Shown: positions 1-9,463 of the stretch, in pieces
Layout of the letters: every line of letters begins with the position of its first letter
Position numbering within the stretch: position 1 is the stretch's first letter
Source of the DNA: Streptomyces nodosus
GTDB taxonomy: Bacteria > Actinomycetota > Actinomycetes > Streptomycetales > Streptomycetaceae
Reading direction: 5' to 3'
Assembly (NCBI RefSeq): GCF_008704995.1
Contig: NZ_CP023747.1
Coordinates: forward strand, 248,001 to 312,000
DNA length: 64,000 nucleotides
Made by a program: the position numbers and the translations under genes
The notes under the pieces: generated by a model
Told to the model about the DNA's origin: nothing
Seen by the model: only the letters and a program-made list of their open reading frames with translations
The model's database searches: none

Positions 1-433
1 GGCCCTCCGACTCGGCTGCGGTGATCTCGGCTGTTGCGAGCCGGGCTTCTTCGCGCACCTCTGGGTCGGGGTGGTGGAGGAAGGGCTCGATCAGCGGCCG
101 GGCCTGCGAGGCGTGGGTGGCGCCGAGGATGTAGAGGGCGTGTTCGAGGAGTTCGCGCTCCATCGTCGGCATGGCGGCGGTCAGTGGTTCGACGAGGTCC
201 AGGGGCAGGAAGTGGTGGTTGAACGCCTCGCTGATCGAGTTCAGGACGGATTCGCGCACCTTGGTCACCGGTTCGTTGACGGCCAGGCTGACCAGGCGTC
301 CGACGACCAGGCGGGCCGAGTCCGCGTCGAGAGCGGTGCCGCGCAGGAGGTCCCCGAGGATGTCGGCGGCGACATCCCGACGGTCCGGCTCGCGGTCAGT
401 CAGCGCTTCAAGTGCCGCAAACATGGCGTTCAT
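1..433 (-). CDS. HEAT-like helical repeat protein, 3' part outside window
   Basis: Reading the minus strand from ATG 433-431 gives 144 codons open to the window edge, so the C-terminus is missing. The product starts MNAMFAALEALTDREPDRRD and is a run of acidic amphipathic helix pairs (for example LLEHALYILGATHASQARPL and a segment on decline of 'HHPDPEVREEARLATAEI' type), which looks like HEAT/PBS-lyase repeats used for protein-protein contact. Its ATG overlaps the TGA of the IS256 transposase upstream (ATGA at 433-430), which suggests translational coupling to that gene. Whether it is an accessory gene of the element or a host gene that the element abuts cannot be told here. Function unknown; the HEAT call is by repeat appearance only. 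Confidence 0.55.
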   Translation of the reverse strand, partial: MNAMFAALEALTDREPDRRDVAADILGDLLRGTALDADSARLVVGRLVSLAVNEPVTKVRESVLNSISEAFNHHFLPLDLVEPLTAAMPTMERELLEHALYILGATHASQARPLIEPFLHHPDPEVREEARLATAEITAAESEG

Positions 434-1680
434 GCCGTCACCTCGGACTGCTTGACCAGGACGCCGTTCTCGAAGCGTGTGTCGGCGCGGACCAGGGGCA
501 CCAGGTGGGCGCCGGTGATCGCGCGCCATCGTACCTGGGCGGACTCGACGAGCTTGAACACCATGGCCAGGGCCGCGGCCGGGCTGCCCGCACCGCGGGG
601 GACCTTGGTGCGGAGCTTGACGGTGGAAAAGGTCGACTCGATGGGGTTCGTGGTCCGCAGGCGGATCCAGTGCTCGGCCGGGAAGTCGTAGAACGCGAGC
701 AGTTCGTCCCGATCCCCGGTGATCTTCGCGACGGCCTTCGGGAACTTGGCGCCGTAGGCGCGCGCGAAGGCCTCGATCGCCTTCTCGGCGTGGCCGCGGT
801 CCTCCGCGTTGTAGATCTCCTGCATCGCCTTCGTCGCCCCGGGCTGGGCGGGCTTCGGCAGGCAGTTGGTGACGTAGCGGGCTTTGTGGACTCAGCACCT
901 TTGATGACGTGCGGCCGGCAACACCTCAGCGAGCGCGCGCCACAGGCCCATGGCGCCGTCTCCGACCACCAGCTTGGGGTCGCACATGCCGCCCCGACGG
1001 CAGTCTCGAAGCAGGTCGACCCACGACTCGGTGGATTCCCGCAGGCCCTCGGCGAGCGCGACGAGCTCCTTGGTCCCGTCCAGGCGGACGCCGAGCAGGA
1101 CCAGGACGCACGAGTGGGCCTGGCCGAGACGGACCTTGGGATGCACGCCGTCGGCCCACACGTGGACGTAGTCGCGGTCGGACAGGTCCCGGGACTGGAA
1201 GACGGTATGGTCGTCGCTCCACTGCTCGGTCAGCCGGGTGACGGTGGCCAGGGACAGGCCGACGGTGCCGCCGAGGAACTGCTCCAGGGCTGGTACGAAG
1301 TCCCCGGACGACAGTCCGTGCAGGCAGAGCAGCGGCAGCACCTCGGAGATCTTCGGCGACTTACGGCACCACGGCGCCAGGATCCTCAAGGAGAACCGCT
1401 TGCGCTCGCCGGTCTCTTCGTCCGCCCGCCGGTCGTTCACCCGCGGGGCCCTGACCTCCACCGGGCCGGCCTCGATGACCACCGAACGTGGCCGGTGGTG
1501 GCCGTTGCGGACCACCAGGCGACGCCCGTTCTCGTCCTTCTCCACAGTCAACTCGGATATGTATTGGTTGACTTCCGCTTCCAGCGCGGCGGCAAGCATG
1601 CGTCGGGCTCCTTCGCGGACGATCTCGTCGATCAGGGAGCCGGACTGGGTGGAGCCGTCGTCGGTGACTACGCTGAACAC
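430..1680 (-). pseudogene. IS256-family (mutator type) transposase with one nonsense codon
   Basis: One continuous frame of 417 codons starting at GTG 1680-1678 (GGAAGG about 8 nt upstream) encodes a typical Streptomyces IS256 transposase of about 416 residues: EIVREGARRMLAAALEAEV near the N-terminus, APRVNDRR, ISEVLPLLCLHGLSSGDF, HVWADGVHPKVRLGQ carrying the first catalytic Asp, VVGDGAMGLW carrying the second, and RTTNPIESTFSTVKLRT carrying the Glu. The frame is interrupted only at 894-892, where the conserved RCWVHKAR motif reads RC-TGA-VHKAR, a TGG to TGA change. Everything after the stop (to 430) is still well conserved, so the lesion is recent. Its final TGA overlaps the start of the HEAT-like gene. 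DDE enzyme of cut-and-paste/circle transposition; presumed inactive as read. Confidence 0.88.
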
Positions 1681-1767
1681 GGGCGTGCCTTCCCGACTCG
1701 CGCTGCAACGCGGGCCTACTCGGAGACCATCAAAGCATCGTTCGGGAAGGTACGCCTTCCGCATTCC

Positions 1768-1938
1768 TTCCGGAACCGATCCACAGGTCTCCCAACATTG
1801 CTCAAAGAAAGCCCGTTTGAGCTGCTTGTTCCCCCTCGGGGAAGGCTGTTCGCCGCGGATCGAGGAGCCCGAGCTCCGGGTCGCCGGGACGAGACCCGCG
1901 TAGGCGGCCAGGTGGCCGACGTCCTCCCGACCACACGA
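1768..1938 (-). pseudogene. IS110-family transposase C-terminal scrap
   Basis: The minus strand encodes HLAAYAGLVPATRSSGSSIR followed by GEQPSPRGNKQLKRAFF, the highly recognisable C-terminal (Transposase_20) block of IS110/IS116/IS902 transposases. Homology is lost just after RAFF and there is no N-terminal RuvC-like DEDD domain nearby, so only about 45 residues of a roughly 400-residue protein remain. The scrap lies directly upstream of, and in frame with, the IS256 transposase, which suggests the IS256 element landed in an older IS110 copy. Confidence 0.75.
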
Positions 1939-2067
1939 CCAACCCTGCACTCCCTACGTGTAGCGCGCTCGTCGCCGCCCCGCTGACAGTGGCCGGGCAC
2001 AGCGGCCCCGGCCGACGCGCAACCGGCTGAGCACGCCCCCGTCCCCGGCCGCGGCCAGCTTCTTCAG

Positions 2068-2532
2068 TCAGGCGGCGGAGGGTCGCGTCTCGGTCCAGTC
2101 GACCAGCAGTCTGCGTTCGGCGAACAGCCACCCGCCGTCCTGCTTGACGAGTTCGTCGAGATAGCGGATAGCGGCGATCATCAGCGTGCGCTGCCCGTCC
2201 TCACCCACCGACAGGTGATGCGCCAGGCAATAGCTCTCGGCCGTCGCCCGGGCTCCGTCCAGCGAGACCGTGCTCTGCCCGTTGAAGTGAGTGGTGGTCT
2301 CGTACGTGTTCAGATTGTCGAAGACCGGGGCCAGCGAGTCGCAGCCGTGCAGGACCTCGTCCGCGGCCTCGTGAGCGCCGCCCACCGGCCGCATCGGCTC
2401 GATCTCCAGGCCCATGTCGCCGAGTTTGAACTGGAAGCCGGTGAGCTGATCGACCAGCTCGCGGGCCTGCTTGACGATCTGCTCGTAACGTTCGAGAGTG
2501 TCGTTCCCGATCCGGTCCGACACGCTGACCAC
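2068..2532 (-). pseudogene. SnoaL-like protein, probably chimeric or N-truncated
   Basis: From GTG 2532 (AAAGG just upstream) 154 residues are encoded. The C-terminal half, APVFDNLNTYETTTHFNGQ then ATAESYCLAHHL and ending in WLFAERRLLVDWTETRPSAA, is a SnoaL_4/NTF2-like fold as in small polyketide-cyclase-like or dehydratase-like proteins. The N-terminal 45 residues (RIGNDTLERYEQIVKQAREL and following) do not look like the usual SnoaL start, which carries an IQxLxxRY helix and the first half of the cone; they resemble a coiled-coil tail such as that of MerR regulators. I read it as a deletion fusion of two gene remnants, though a divergent intact gene cannot be excluded. Confidence 0.4.
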
Positions 2533-2781
2533 CCGCCTTTCAGCCTGAGCAGAACGGGCCACGCGGTACTGGCCGAACGAGGTTTCCGGCCCAGGCCACC
2601 ACCCACGGTGGCGCGAGCAGTGGGGGCAGAGCGCGAGCCGGGGGCGCTCGAAGCACCTCTCAGTCCGTGAGGTGTGGGAAGACCTTGCTGAACAGTCTGC
2701 TGTGCATGGTGGTAGACCCATCGCTGCTGTTGCCGCATGGAGCTCTCGGGTGTGTCAGTGGCGGCTGCGATTCTGTGCCGC

Positions 2782-3396
2782 ATGGACGAGAAGACCTTCT
2801 GGGCGCTCATGGACGAATTGAGCCGCCGCCCCGGCGACCGGAGCGAGCGGCTGGATTGGCTGCGCGGGGAGTTGCTGCGCTGGACGGCTGCGGCGGGCGT
2901 GGAGTTCCAGGCGCACCTGGAGGCCGCGTGCGAGGCCGTCGCCACAGGCGCGCTGTGGCGGGCGGTGAGCCGGATCGAGGGCGGCTCGTGTTCCGACGAC
3001 GGCTTCGACTATTTCGCGCTCTGGCTGGTGGCGCAGGGGCGAGGGACGTACGAGGCAGTGCTCGCTGATCCGGATGCGCTCGCCGACGTTTCCCAGGTGC
3101 GGGCCCTGGCGGGGCGGCACCTTCGAGAGTGGCACGACGACGACTGGCCGGAATGGGAGGATCTCGACTACGTGGCGCAGGATGTCTTCGACGAGCTGAC
3201 CGGCCAGGAGGACGACTGCGGGGACGCGTTCTACGAGGCCCTGGACGCCGTCCAGGAGGCGCGGTCGGAGTATGAAGAAGGGGACGAGACCGTGAGGGCC
3301 ACGACGAGGGGTGCGATACCCCGGCGCGCCGCGGGGGCGGGGACACCTCGGCTCGACGCCCTCTTCCCGGTGGAGGCACGCGCGCCTAGTCAGTGA
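2782..3396 (+). CDS. DUF4240 domain protein
   Basis: 204 residues from ATG 2782; an in-frame ATG at 2737 is possible but the family begins MDExxFWxLMDE, which matches MDEKTFWALMDELSRRPGDR here. The N-terminal 130 residues are the DUF4240 domain (actinobacterial, function unknown, soluble), including DYFALWLVAQGRGTYEAVLA. The tail is acidic and then basic and low-complexity. It stands alone, flanked by an IS remnant and DUF6221, and belongs to the common stock of small Streptomyces genes rather than to the elements around it. Confidence 0.7.
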   Translation: MDEKTFWALMDELSRRPGDRSERLDWLRGELLRWTAAAGVEFQAHLEAACEAVATGALWRAVSRIEGGSCSDDGFDYFALWLVAQGRGTYEAVLADPDALADVSQVRALAGRHLREWHDDDWPEWEDLDYVAQDVFDELTGQEDDCGDAFYEALDAVQEARSEYEEGDETVRATTRGAIPRRAAGAGTPRLDALFPVEARAPSQ

Positions 3397-3557
3397 CCCG
3401 GCGCCGCGTCAGAAGGACACTGCCCGCGTCGAAGGCGGCCGGGGGGCGGCGTCCGCGAGAGGGGGACTCGACACGGTGTTGACGGACAGGCGACTGAGCA
3501 GGTTCACCGGCTCTGGCGCTGATCTTGTGACGCTCCGGGACCCACCTGGGCCAGGTT

Positions 3558-3815
3558 CTATGGTCGCCAATTCTCCCGGTAGTCGGGGTGCTCGGCGTAC
3601 GACTGTGCCAGCACGCGAAGAGCATGTCCGAGACCGGCGAAGCGCGCGTCGGACGGATCCATTGCCGCGTAATCCCGGGCCAGCATGTCGACGAGGTCGA
3701 GCATCGGCAGGTGGCTGTCGAGGAGGGCGTTGGCCCCGGAACGGTAGGCCACATCGGCATAGGCGTGGTTGTCCGCCTCATAGCGGGCGTGGAGGAATTT
3801 CAGGAGGTCGTCCAT
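3558..3815 (-). CDS. DUF6221-like small protein
   Basis: 85 residues starting MDDLLKFLHARYEADNHAYA and ending YAEHPDYRENWRP. Both ends are the hallmarks of the DUF6221 family (MDDLVxFLRARLDEDE at the start, YADHPDYRxEW at the end), which is found in Streptomyces chromosomes and mobile elements and has no known function. Typical members are somewhat longer in the middle, so this one may be an internally shortened version. A GTG at 3833 would add six residues; I prefer 3815 because it matches the family start. It reads away from the DUF4240 gene, toward it tail to tail. Confidence 0.6.
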   Translation of the reverse strand: MDDLLKFLHARYEADNHAYADVAYRSGANALLDSHLPMLDLVDMLARDYAAMDPSDARFAGLGHALRVLAQSYAEHPDYRENWRP

Positions 3816-3866
3816 GAAGAGATCTTTGCCCACCTGCGGCGATGTGGGGAAGGATTCCTACCCGTC

Positions 3867-5477
3867 TCAAAGCCGGAGGAGAATGCGGGTGCGGAGGAGA
3901 TCGAGCTTGGCCCGGCCGTAGCCTGCGCGTTTGATCAGCTTCACCCTCGTGACCTGGCCTTCGACCTGGCCGGAGCTCCAGGTGCTTGACAGGCCGGCGA
4001 CGACCGCATCTCGGTCATGGAGGAGGCCGTTGGCGAACTGCCGCAGGGCGGGTAGATCGTGCTGTCTGACCTGTTCGATCCATTCGTTGAGGTCTTCGCC
4101 GCGGTGCTCGTGCATGAGCACGGCGAAGGCTCGGACGTGGCCGACGGCGGCGTCGAGTTCGGGGCAGGCCGCCCGGATCTCCTTCAGGCCTACGGCCTCC
4201 TTGGAGCGAAGGCGCTCGGGGCGGGTCATGATCCAGCGCAGGGCTCTTCTGGGTTTCGGCAGTGCCGGGGGCGGCGGCGCTGTGATGGTGCCCTGCTTGA
4301 GCAGGCGGACGTGGGAGTTGACCACGCTCCTGTCTCCGGAAAAGCCCTGGTCGCGTACATAGTCGTCCAGCAGTGTCCGGCGCTGGGTGACCTTCACCAG
4401 TAGCTCGTCGACGTTCGCGGTCCGGGAGTATCGGCGGACGGCGTAGTAATCCAGGTCCAGGTCACGGCTGATTCCGCGAAGGGATCGGCCCTGGGTGAGG
4501 AGTTCCTGGGGGCCGCGGTGGCGTTCGCGGATCGTGGCAACGATCTGGCGGGGCCGGCCGCGGACGTCGAGCATGCCGTCCGGTTCCGCCGGTGGCTGCG
4601 GGTCTCCGGGCTGGTGCTTGGCCTGGTGGGTGGTGCGGAGGCAGTCGTCGTGGCTGGTGACGGTTTTCTCCACGGCCTTGGCGAGGTTGTTCCACAGGTG
4701 CCAGGCGTCGGCGACCTGGACGGCCTGAGGGGCGGCCGTTCTGGCGGCTTCCGCGTAGGCGGAGGCGCGATCTCGGCAGATGATCTGAACCTCGGGGTGG
4801 CCGGCCAGCCAGCGGGCCACCGGTGCGGCCTCGCGGCCGATCGGTCGACGGGTCTCCAGATCGACCAGCAGCGTGGCATAGGTGTGGCCCTTGAGTAGGG
4901 CGAAGTCGTCGATGCCCAGGACCCGGACGGGCCCCGGTCCGGTCAGCACGGTGGTCCGCAGCAGCCTCAGCAGGATGTCCTTCGCCGCGGTCATGCCTAG
5001 CCTTCGGGCGAGCCGTGCGCCGGGCCGTCCGGCCAGCGCCTGAGCAACGCTGCCGAGGAGGTCTCGCAGGACGGGCGTGTACCGTGCGTGCGGCCGGGTC
5101 AGTCCCGGAATCTGCTCGGCGAAGGTGACCGACGAACACTCGGCCGTCAGACACTTGAACCGCCGTGTCAGCACCACGATCACCACCGGCAGCCGGCCCA
5201 ACGGCACGTCCGCGAGCCGCCGTTCGTACCGACCGTGTATTCGGCCGGACCGCCTTCCGCACCCCGGACACCGCGCCGAACGTGTACGAGATTGTGCACG
5301 TAGCACGACCACGCCAGCGTCCCTGTGCACCGACTCAGCTGGAGTACTAAGCAGTGAACGCGCTGGCCCTTTGCCGCAGAAGAATCTGCAGCAAGCGGCT
5401 CTGGCGACAGGGGCACCCGTGCTACACGCTGCCGAGGTCCCCCGATCGGTTGGCAGACCACCACGAAAGATGGACAC
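3867..5477 (-). mobile_element. ISL3-family transposase, possibly internally shortened
   Basis: A 536-residue frame. An N-terminal zinc-finger block ([19 protein letters not shown], later a second Cys pair CLTAEC) precedes the catalytic core: [20 protein letters not shown] with the first Asp, [18 protein letters not shown], and [20 protein letters not shown] with the Glu. It ends [15 protein letters not shown] as the family does. Between LLDDYV and [10 protein letters not shown] about 20 residues that usually precede this motif (a QRWNEG-type stretch) seem absent, so a small in-frame deletion is likely. The true start is uncertain: the first roughly 50 residues are not family-like. Terminal inverted repeats were not identified. 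It is transcribed toward DUF6221. Confidence 0.78.
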
Positions 5478-5502
5478 CAGGGCACCTGCAGAGCGGTCCG
5501 TG

Positions 5503-6180
5503 TCAGGCGGGATCGCTGGGGCGGGCGAGTCCGAGGTCGTAGGCGAGGATCACGGCCTGGATCCGGTCCCGGGCTCCGATCTTGGCGAGGACTTTTCCAA
5601 CGTGGGTTTTGACGGTGGACTCGGACAGGGACAGGGCTTCGGCTATCTCGGTGTTGGTCCAGCCTCGGCCGATGGAGAGAAGCACCTCATGCTCTCGTTC
5701 GGTCAGGGAGCGGATCCTCGGATCGCTTTCGGCTTGCCCGTCCTGCGGGTGCCTGGGGAGTCGGTGGGCATAGGTGTCCAGGAGACGGCGGGTCAGGCTG
5801 GGGGCGATGACCGCGTCGCCCGAGGCGACGGCTCGGATTCCGGCGAGCAGCTCTTCGGGCAGGGCGTCCTTGAGCAGGAAGCCGCTGGCTCCGGCGCGTA
5901 GTGCGGAGTGTGCGTATTCGTCCAGGTCGAAGGTGGTGAGGACCAGGATGTGGGAGCGGCCGCCGGTGGCGGCGATGCGGCGGGTGGCCTCGATTCCGTC
6001 CATGCCGGGCATCCGCACGTCCATGAGGACCACGTCCGGGCGCAGTTCGGCGACTCGGCGCACCGCCTCGGCGCCATGGGCGGCCTCGCCGATGACCTGG
6101 AAGCCAGGTGTGGTTTCCAGGAGCATCCGGAAGGCCAGGCGTTGCAGTGGTTGATCGTCGGCGATCAGTACAGTCGTCAT
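5503..6180 (-). CDS. NarL/LuxR-type response regulator
   Basis: 225 residues from ATG 6180, which overlaps the TGA of the kinase gene (ATGA), so the two are co-translated. The receiver domain covers residues 1-120 with the acidic pair ADD at 8-9, the phosphoacceptor D54 in [14 protein letters not shown] in [10 protein letters not shown] and the K in [11 protein letters not shown]. The C-terminal LuxR helix-turn-helix (about 160-220) contains [20 protein letters not shown] then [20 protein letters not shown]. It should bind DNA when phosphorylated by the adjacent kinase; the obvious target is the ABC exporter operon just upstream (7569-9382), as in many Streptomyces kinase-regulator-exporter sets. 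Confidence 0.93.
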   Translation of the reverse strand: MTTVLIADDQPLQRLAFRMLLETTPGFQVIGEAAHGAEAVRRVAELRPDVVLMDVRMPGMDGIEATRRIAATGGRSHILVLTTFDLDEYAHSALRAGASGFLLKDALPEELLAGIRAVASGDAVIAPSLTRRLLDTYAHRLPRHPQDGQAESDPRIRSLTEREHEVLLSIGRGWTNTEIAEALSLSESTVKTHVGKVLAKIGARDRIQAVILAYDLGLARPSDPA

Positions 6181-7484
6181 GCCGTTTCGGCCGTTCGTCC
6201 TCGCGACGTGAGAGCGGGGGGCACGCGGAGCGCGGCGTGTACGGTCCAACCACCACCCGGGCGTGGCCCAGCGGTGACCGTCCCCTCGTACACGGCGGCG
6301 CGTTCCTTCATGCCCACAATGCCGTGCCCAGCGCCACTGGCCTCTTTCTCACGCGATGGCTGGGACTGAGTGGAAGCGGTGGGGGGTCCTGTGTCCTCGA
6401 TACGGATGTGCAGGGCGTCGGCGTCCCGTGACACGGTGACCGATGCCTGGGTCTTCTTGCCCGCGTGTTTCAGCATGTTGGTGAGCGCCTCCTGCACGAT
6501 CCGGTAGGCGGCGAGTTGGGTTCCGGTGTCCAGTGTCACCAGTCCTCCGGTGGTGGTGAGGGTGATCTCCGGGCCGGCGGCGCGGACGCGGTCACACAGG
6601 GAGGCAAGGTCCGAGAGGCCCGGCTGGGGGTGGAGGGCCGGCTGCTCTGCGGCGTCCTGGTCTTGTTCGTCGTGCAGTACGGTCAGCGTGCGGCGCAGTT
6701 CGCTGAGGGCCTGGCGGCCGCTGCCGCTGATCAGCTGCAGGGCCTGTCTGCTGCGTTCCGGGGCCGCCCCGATCGCCTGGGCGCCTCCGTCGGCGAGTCC
6801 GATCATGACGGAGAGGTGGTGACCCACAATGTCGTGCATGTCGCGGGCGATGCGGGTGCGTTCCGCGGCGACGGCCAGTCGGTCGCGCTGTTCGCGTTCG
6901 ATCTCCAGCTGTGCTGCGCTCCGTCGTAGTGCCGCCAGATAGTCCTGGTTGACCCGTAGGCCCAGTCCCAATGCCATGGCAGCGGTGGCGGTGCTCCAGA
7001 GGAAGAACAGTGCGCCGATCGGGGAAATGGCGTCGGGGACCCGCAGCGCCGCCTGTACGAGGGCGGCGAGCACCCACGCGCCGCCGACTGCGAGGTGCCG
7101 CAGGCGACCGTGCCGGGCCAGGCTGTAGAGGGCGACGAACACTGCGATGTCCGTGTTCAGCAGGACGTCGAGTGGCCACTGGATCAGGAAGACCGCCAGC
7201 ACGGCGGCGAGGGCGGCGGAGGGCTTCTTGCGCCGCCACAGCAAAGGAAGCGTGAGGCCCAGTTGCAGGCCAATGATCCCGGTCGTGGGCAGCCCCGCCT
7301 TCCTGGCGAAGGCAGCCTCGGAGATCAGGTCCGGGATGCCGATGGCCAGCAGGACGACCAGCACGACGCAGACGTCCAGCACCCACGGCCGTCTTCGGTC
7401 GGCGTGCCGCAGTCGTCGTCCGGCACCGACCCACCGTTCGGCCTGTGGATGGCTCCACATCGGGCTCTGCGTCGTCACACTCAC
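6177..7484 (-). CDS. HisKA_3 sensor histidine kinase
   Basis: 435 residues. The N-terminal 180 residues contain about four to five membrane helices (VLDVCVVLVVLLAIGIPDLI, TGIIGLQLGLTLPLL, PSAALAAVLAVFLIQWPL, and two more), then a DHp domain with the phosphoacceptor His at about 217 in RIARDMHDIVGHHLSVMI, and an HATPase domain with YRIVQEALTNMLKHA (N box) and DTGPP / GHGIVGMKERAAVYEG (G boxes). This is the NarL-partner class. It sits between the regulator (4-nt overlap) and the exporter permease (84 nt gap). The stimulus is unknown; such sets often sense cell-envelope stress or antimicrobial peptides. Confidence 0.93.
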   Translation of the reverse strand: MSVTTQSPMWSHPQAERWVGAGRRLRHADRRRPWVLDVCVVLVVLLAIGIPDLISEAAFARKAGLPTTGIIGLQLGLTLPLLWRRKKPSAALAAVLAVFLIQWPLDVLLNTDIAVFVALYSLARHGRLRHLAVGGAWVLAALVQAALRVPDAISPIGALFFLWSTATAAMALGLGLRVNQDYLAALRRSAAQLEIEREQRDRLAVAAERTRIARDMHDIVGHHLSVMIGLADGGAQAIGAAPERSRQALQLISGSGRQALSELRRTLTVLHDEQDQDAAEQPALHPQPGLSDLASLCDRVRAAGPEITLTTTGGLVTLDTGTQLAAYRIVQEALTNMLKHAGKKTQASVTVSRDADALHIRIEDTGPPTASTQSQPSREKEASGAGHGIVGMKERAAVYEGTVTAGPRPGGGWTVHAALRVPPALTSRGRTAETA

Positions 7485-7568
7485 TCCTCCATCATCGGCG
7501 GCCAGCGCGGGCGACGCCCCAGGCCCGTGCCTGGTGACGCCCCCCCTGCGTTCCCCGTCCCGCCTGCG

Positions 7569-8426
7569 TCAGGCGTCGCTGCGCTTCAGACGGATGGCGG
7601 CGCCGACGAGCGCCAGCGCGGTCCATCCCAGCAGCACGGCGAGCCCGCCGCCGGGGGACAGCGCGTCGTGGGTCAGTGCCAGTGTGTACATGGACGCCCC
7701 TGCATTACTGGGCAGATACGGGCTGATGTGCTGGTCCCAGGACGCGGGCAGCAGCGTGGTCAGCCCCCGGACGGTGAGCAGCAGCACGACCAGGACCGTG
7801 ATGCCTCCGGCCACCGAGCGCAGCAGGGCGCCCAGGGAAATGCCGATCACGCCAACCAGGGCAAGGTAGAGCCCGCTCCCCAGCAGGCTGCGCAGCACCC
7901 CCGCGTCTGATGGCGACAGCGCCGCGGGCGTCCCGGACAGCAAAGGCCTGCCGATCAGGAACGCTGCGAGCGCCCCGGCGCTGCCCACGGCGAAGGAGAC
8001 CGTCGCGTAGATCGCGGCCTTGGACCACAGGACGGGCAAGCGCCGTGGAACCGCCGCCAGCGTGGACGAGATCATGCCCGTCGAGTACTCGGCGGCCATG
8101 ACCAGGACGCCCACCGTGCCCATGATCAGTTGGCCGAGGTTGATCCCGAAGACGGACAGGCTCACGGCGCTTGCGTCCGAGAAGGCACCGGAGAAAGGCC
8201 CCGACGCCGACTGCCCCGCGTCGACCTGCGAGCGGTAGCGGACCGCGGCGAACACGCCGAAACCCACAAGCAGCAGCAGCGCCAGCCCCAGCATGATCCA
8301 GGTGGAGCGCAACGACCAGAGCTTGGTCCACTCCGAGCGCAGGACCCCTCGAACGGTCACCCTGTAGGTGGGGCGCGCTGGCTTCGTGGGGGCGGCGACC
8401 GGGGACTCAGTCGTCATTGTGCTCAT
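7569..8426 (-). CDS. ABC exporter permease (ABC-2 type)
   Basis: 285 residues: a short cytosolic start ending in VRGVLRSEWTKLWSLRSTW, the characteristic opening of actinobacterial ABC-2 permeases paired with drug- or lantibiotic-type exporters, then six membrane helices (TWIMLGLALLLLVGFGVF; LGQLIMGTVGVLVMA; SFAVGSAGALAAFLIG; LYLALVGVIGISLGALL; GITVLVVLLLTVRGL; GLAVLLGWTALALVGA). Its ATG overlaps the ATPase stop (8426-8423). Likely forms a homodimer with the ATPase below it. Substrate unknown. Confidence 0.9.
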   Translation of the reverse strand: MSTMTTESPVAAPTKPARPTYRVTVRGVLRSEWTKLWSLRSTWIMLGLALLLLVGFGVFAAVRYRSQVDAGQSASGPFSGAFSDASAVSLSVFGINLGQLIMGTVGVLVMAAEYSTGMISSTLAAVPRRLPVLWSKAAIYATVSFAVGSAGALAAFLIGRPLLSGTPAALSPSDAGVLRSLLGSGLYLALVGVIGISLGALLRSVAGGITVLVVLLLTVRGLTTLLPASWDQHISPYLPSNAGASMYTLALTHDALSPGGGLAVLLGWTALALVGAAIRLKRSDA

Positions 8427-9382
8427 GCCGCGCTCCCGATCTTTTCCTCGGAGGCCGCATCAGCCGTCTCAGGGCTGGTACGACCGTGGTACTCGACGGA
8501 GTCGCCGGTCAGTGCCATGAACGCCTCCTCCAGCGACACACTCGCAGAGGTCAGCTCGAAGAGTGCGATCCCGGCCTCCGCGGCCTTGACCCCGATGGCG
8601 CGCGCCGACAGGCCGGTGACCTGCAGCTCCTCTGATCCCGCACGTCCGGTAATCTCGACTCCCGGACCCACCAGGAGGTCACGCAGGCGGGCCGGGCTCG
8701 CCGTGGCCACCTTCACGGTGTCGCCGCCGGCCTGGCGGACCAGATCCTGCACGGAGGTGTCGGCCAGCAGTCGGCCCCGCCCGACGATGATCAGGTGGTC
8801 GGCGACGAGTGCCATCTCGCTCATCAGGTGCGAGGAGACGAAGACAGTGCGGCCCTCGGCGGCCAAGCCGATGAGCAGGTTGCGGATCCACAGCACCCCC
8901 TCCGGGTCCAGGCCGTTGACCGGCTCGTCCAGCATGACCGTCGCAGGGTCGCCAAGCAGGGCCGAAGCGATGCCCAGGCGCTGGCCCATACCGAGCGAAA
9001 AGGCCCCCGCGCGCTTCTTCGCGACGGCCTGCAGGCCCGTCATCTCGATAACCTCCTCCACCCGGCGGCGCGGGATGCCATGCGTGTGCGCCTGCGCCAT
9101 CAGGTGGTGGAAGGCGGAGCGGCCTGGGTGCATCGACTTCGCCTCCAGCAGCGCGCCGACCTCCTGCAGCGGCGCGGAGTGCCTGGCGTAGCGGCGGCCG
9201 GCGACGGTGACCGACCCGCTGGTCGGGGCGTCCAGGCCGACGATCATCCGCATCGTCGTCGACTTGCCCGCGCCGTTCGGGCCCAGGAAGCCAGTGACCG
9301 TACCGGGACTGACCGTGAAGTCCAGCCGGTCCACAGCCGTCTTGTCCCCATACCGTTTGGTCAGGTGCTGTACGTCGATCAT
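8423..9382 (-). CDS. ABC exporter ATPase
   Basis: 319 residues. Walker A GPNGAGKSTTMR (about 34-45), Q loop in LQEVGALLEA, signature SLGMGQRLGIASALLG, Walker B TVMLDEPVNGLDPEG, and the H-loop VSSHLMSE. The C-terminal 100 residues are the regulatory extension of the BcrA/DrrA-like subfamily with an EEAFMALTGDSVEYH end. Encoded immediately 5' of the permease (overlap) and upstream of the kinase and regulator, all on one strand and probably in one or two transcripts. It powers export of an unidentified hydrophobic compound or peptide. Confidence 0.92.
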   Translation of the reverse strand: MIDVQHLTKRYGDKTAVDRLDFTVSPGTVTGFLGPNGAGKSTTMRMIVGLDAPTSGSVTVAGRRYARHSAPLQEVGALLEAKSMHPGRSAFHHLMAQAHTHGIPRRRVEEVIEMTGLQAVAKKRAGAFSLGMGQRLGIASALLGDPATVMLDEPVNGLDPEGVLWIRNLLIGLAAEGRTVFVSSHLMSEMALVADHLIIVGRGRLLADTSVQDLVRQAGGDTVKVATASPARLRDLLVGPGVEITGRAGSEELQVTGLSARAIGVKAAEAGIALFELTSASVSLEEAFMALTGDSVEYHGRTSPETADAASEEKIGSAA

Positions 9383-9463
9383 CGAGCTTCCTCACGTCCG
9401 ATAGGCCGGATCCGAACTGGCCTGTGTCCTCACCAAGGTAGGGATCCGGGGCAGTCCGCCACT

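Noticed and set aside
892..894. Reading TGA as tryptophan (recoding) in the IS256 and transfer genes
   Set aside because: TGA serves as a normal stop in most intact genes here, often in ATGA overlaps, so isolated Trp-to-TGA changes are mutations.
3840..5490. Exact terminal inverted repeats and target duplications for the ISL3 and IS5-family elements
   Set aside because: No convincing pair of matching ends could be found by eye, so element boundaries are given as the coding part only.
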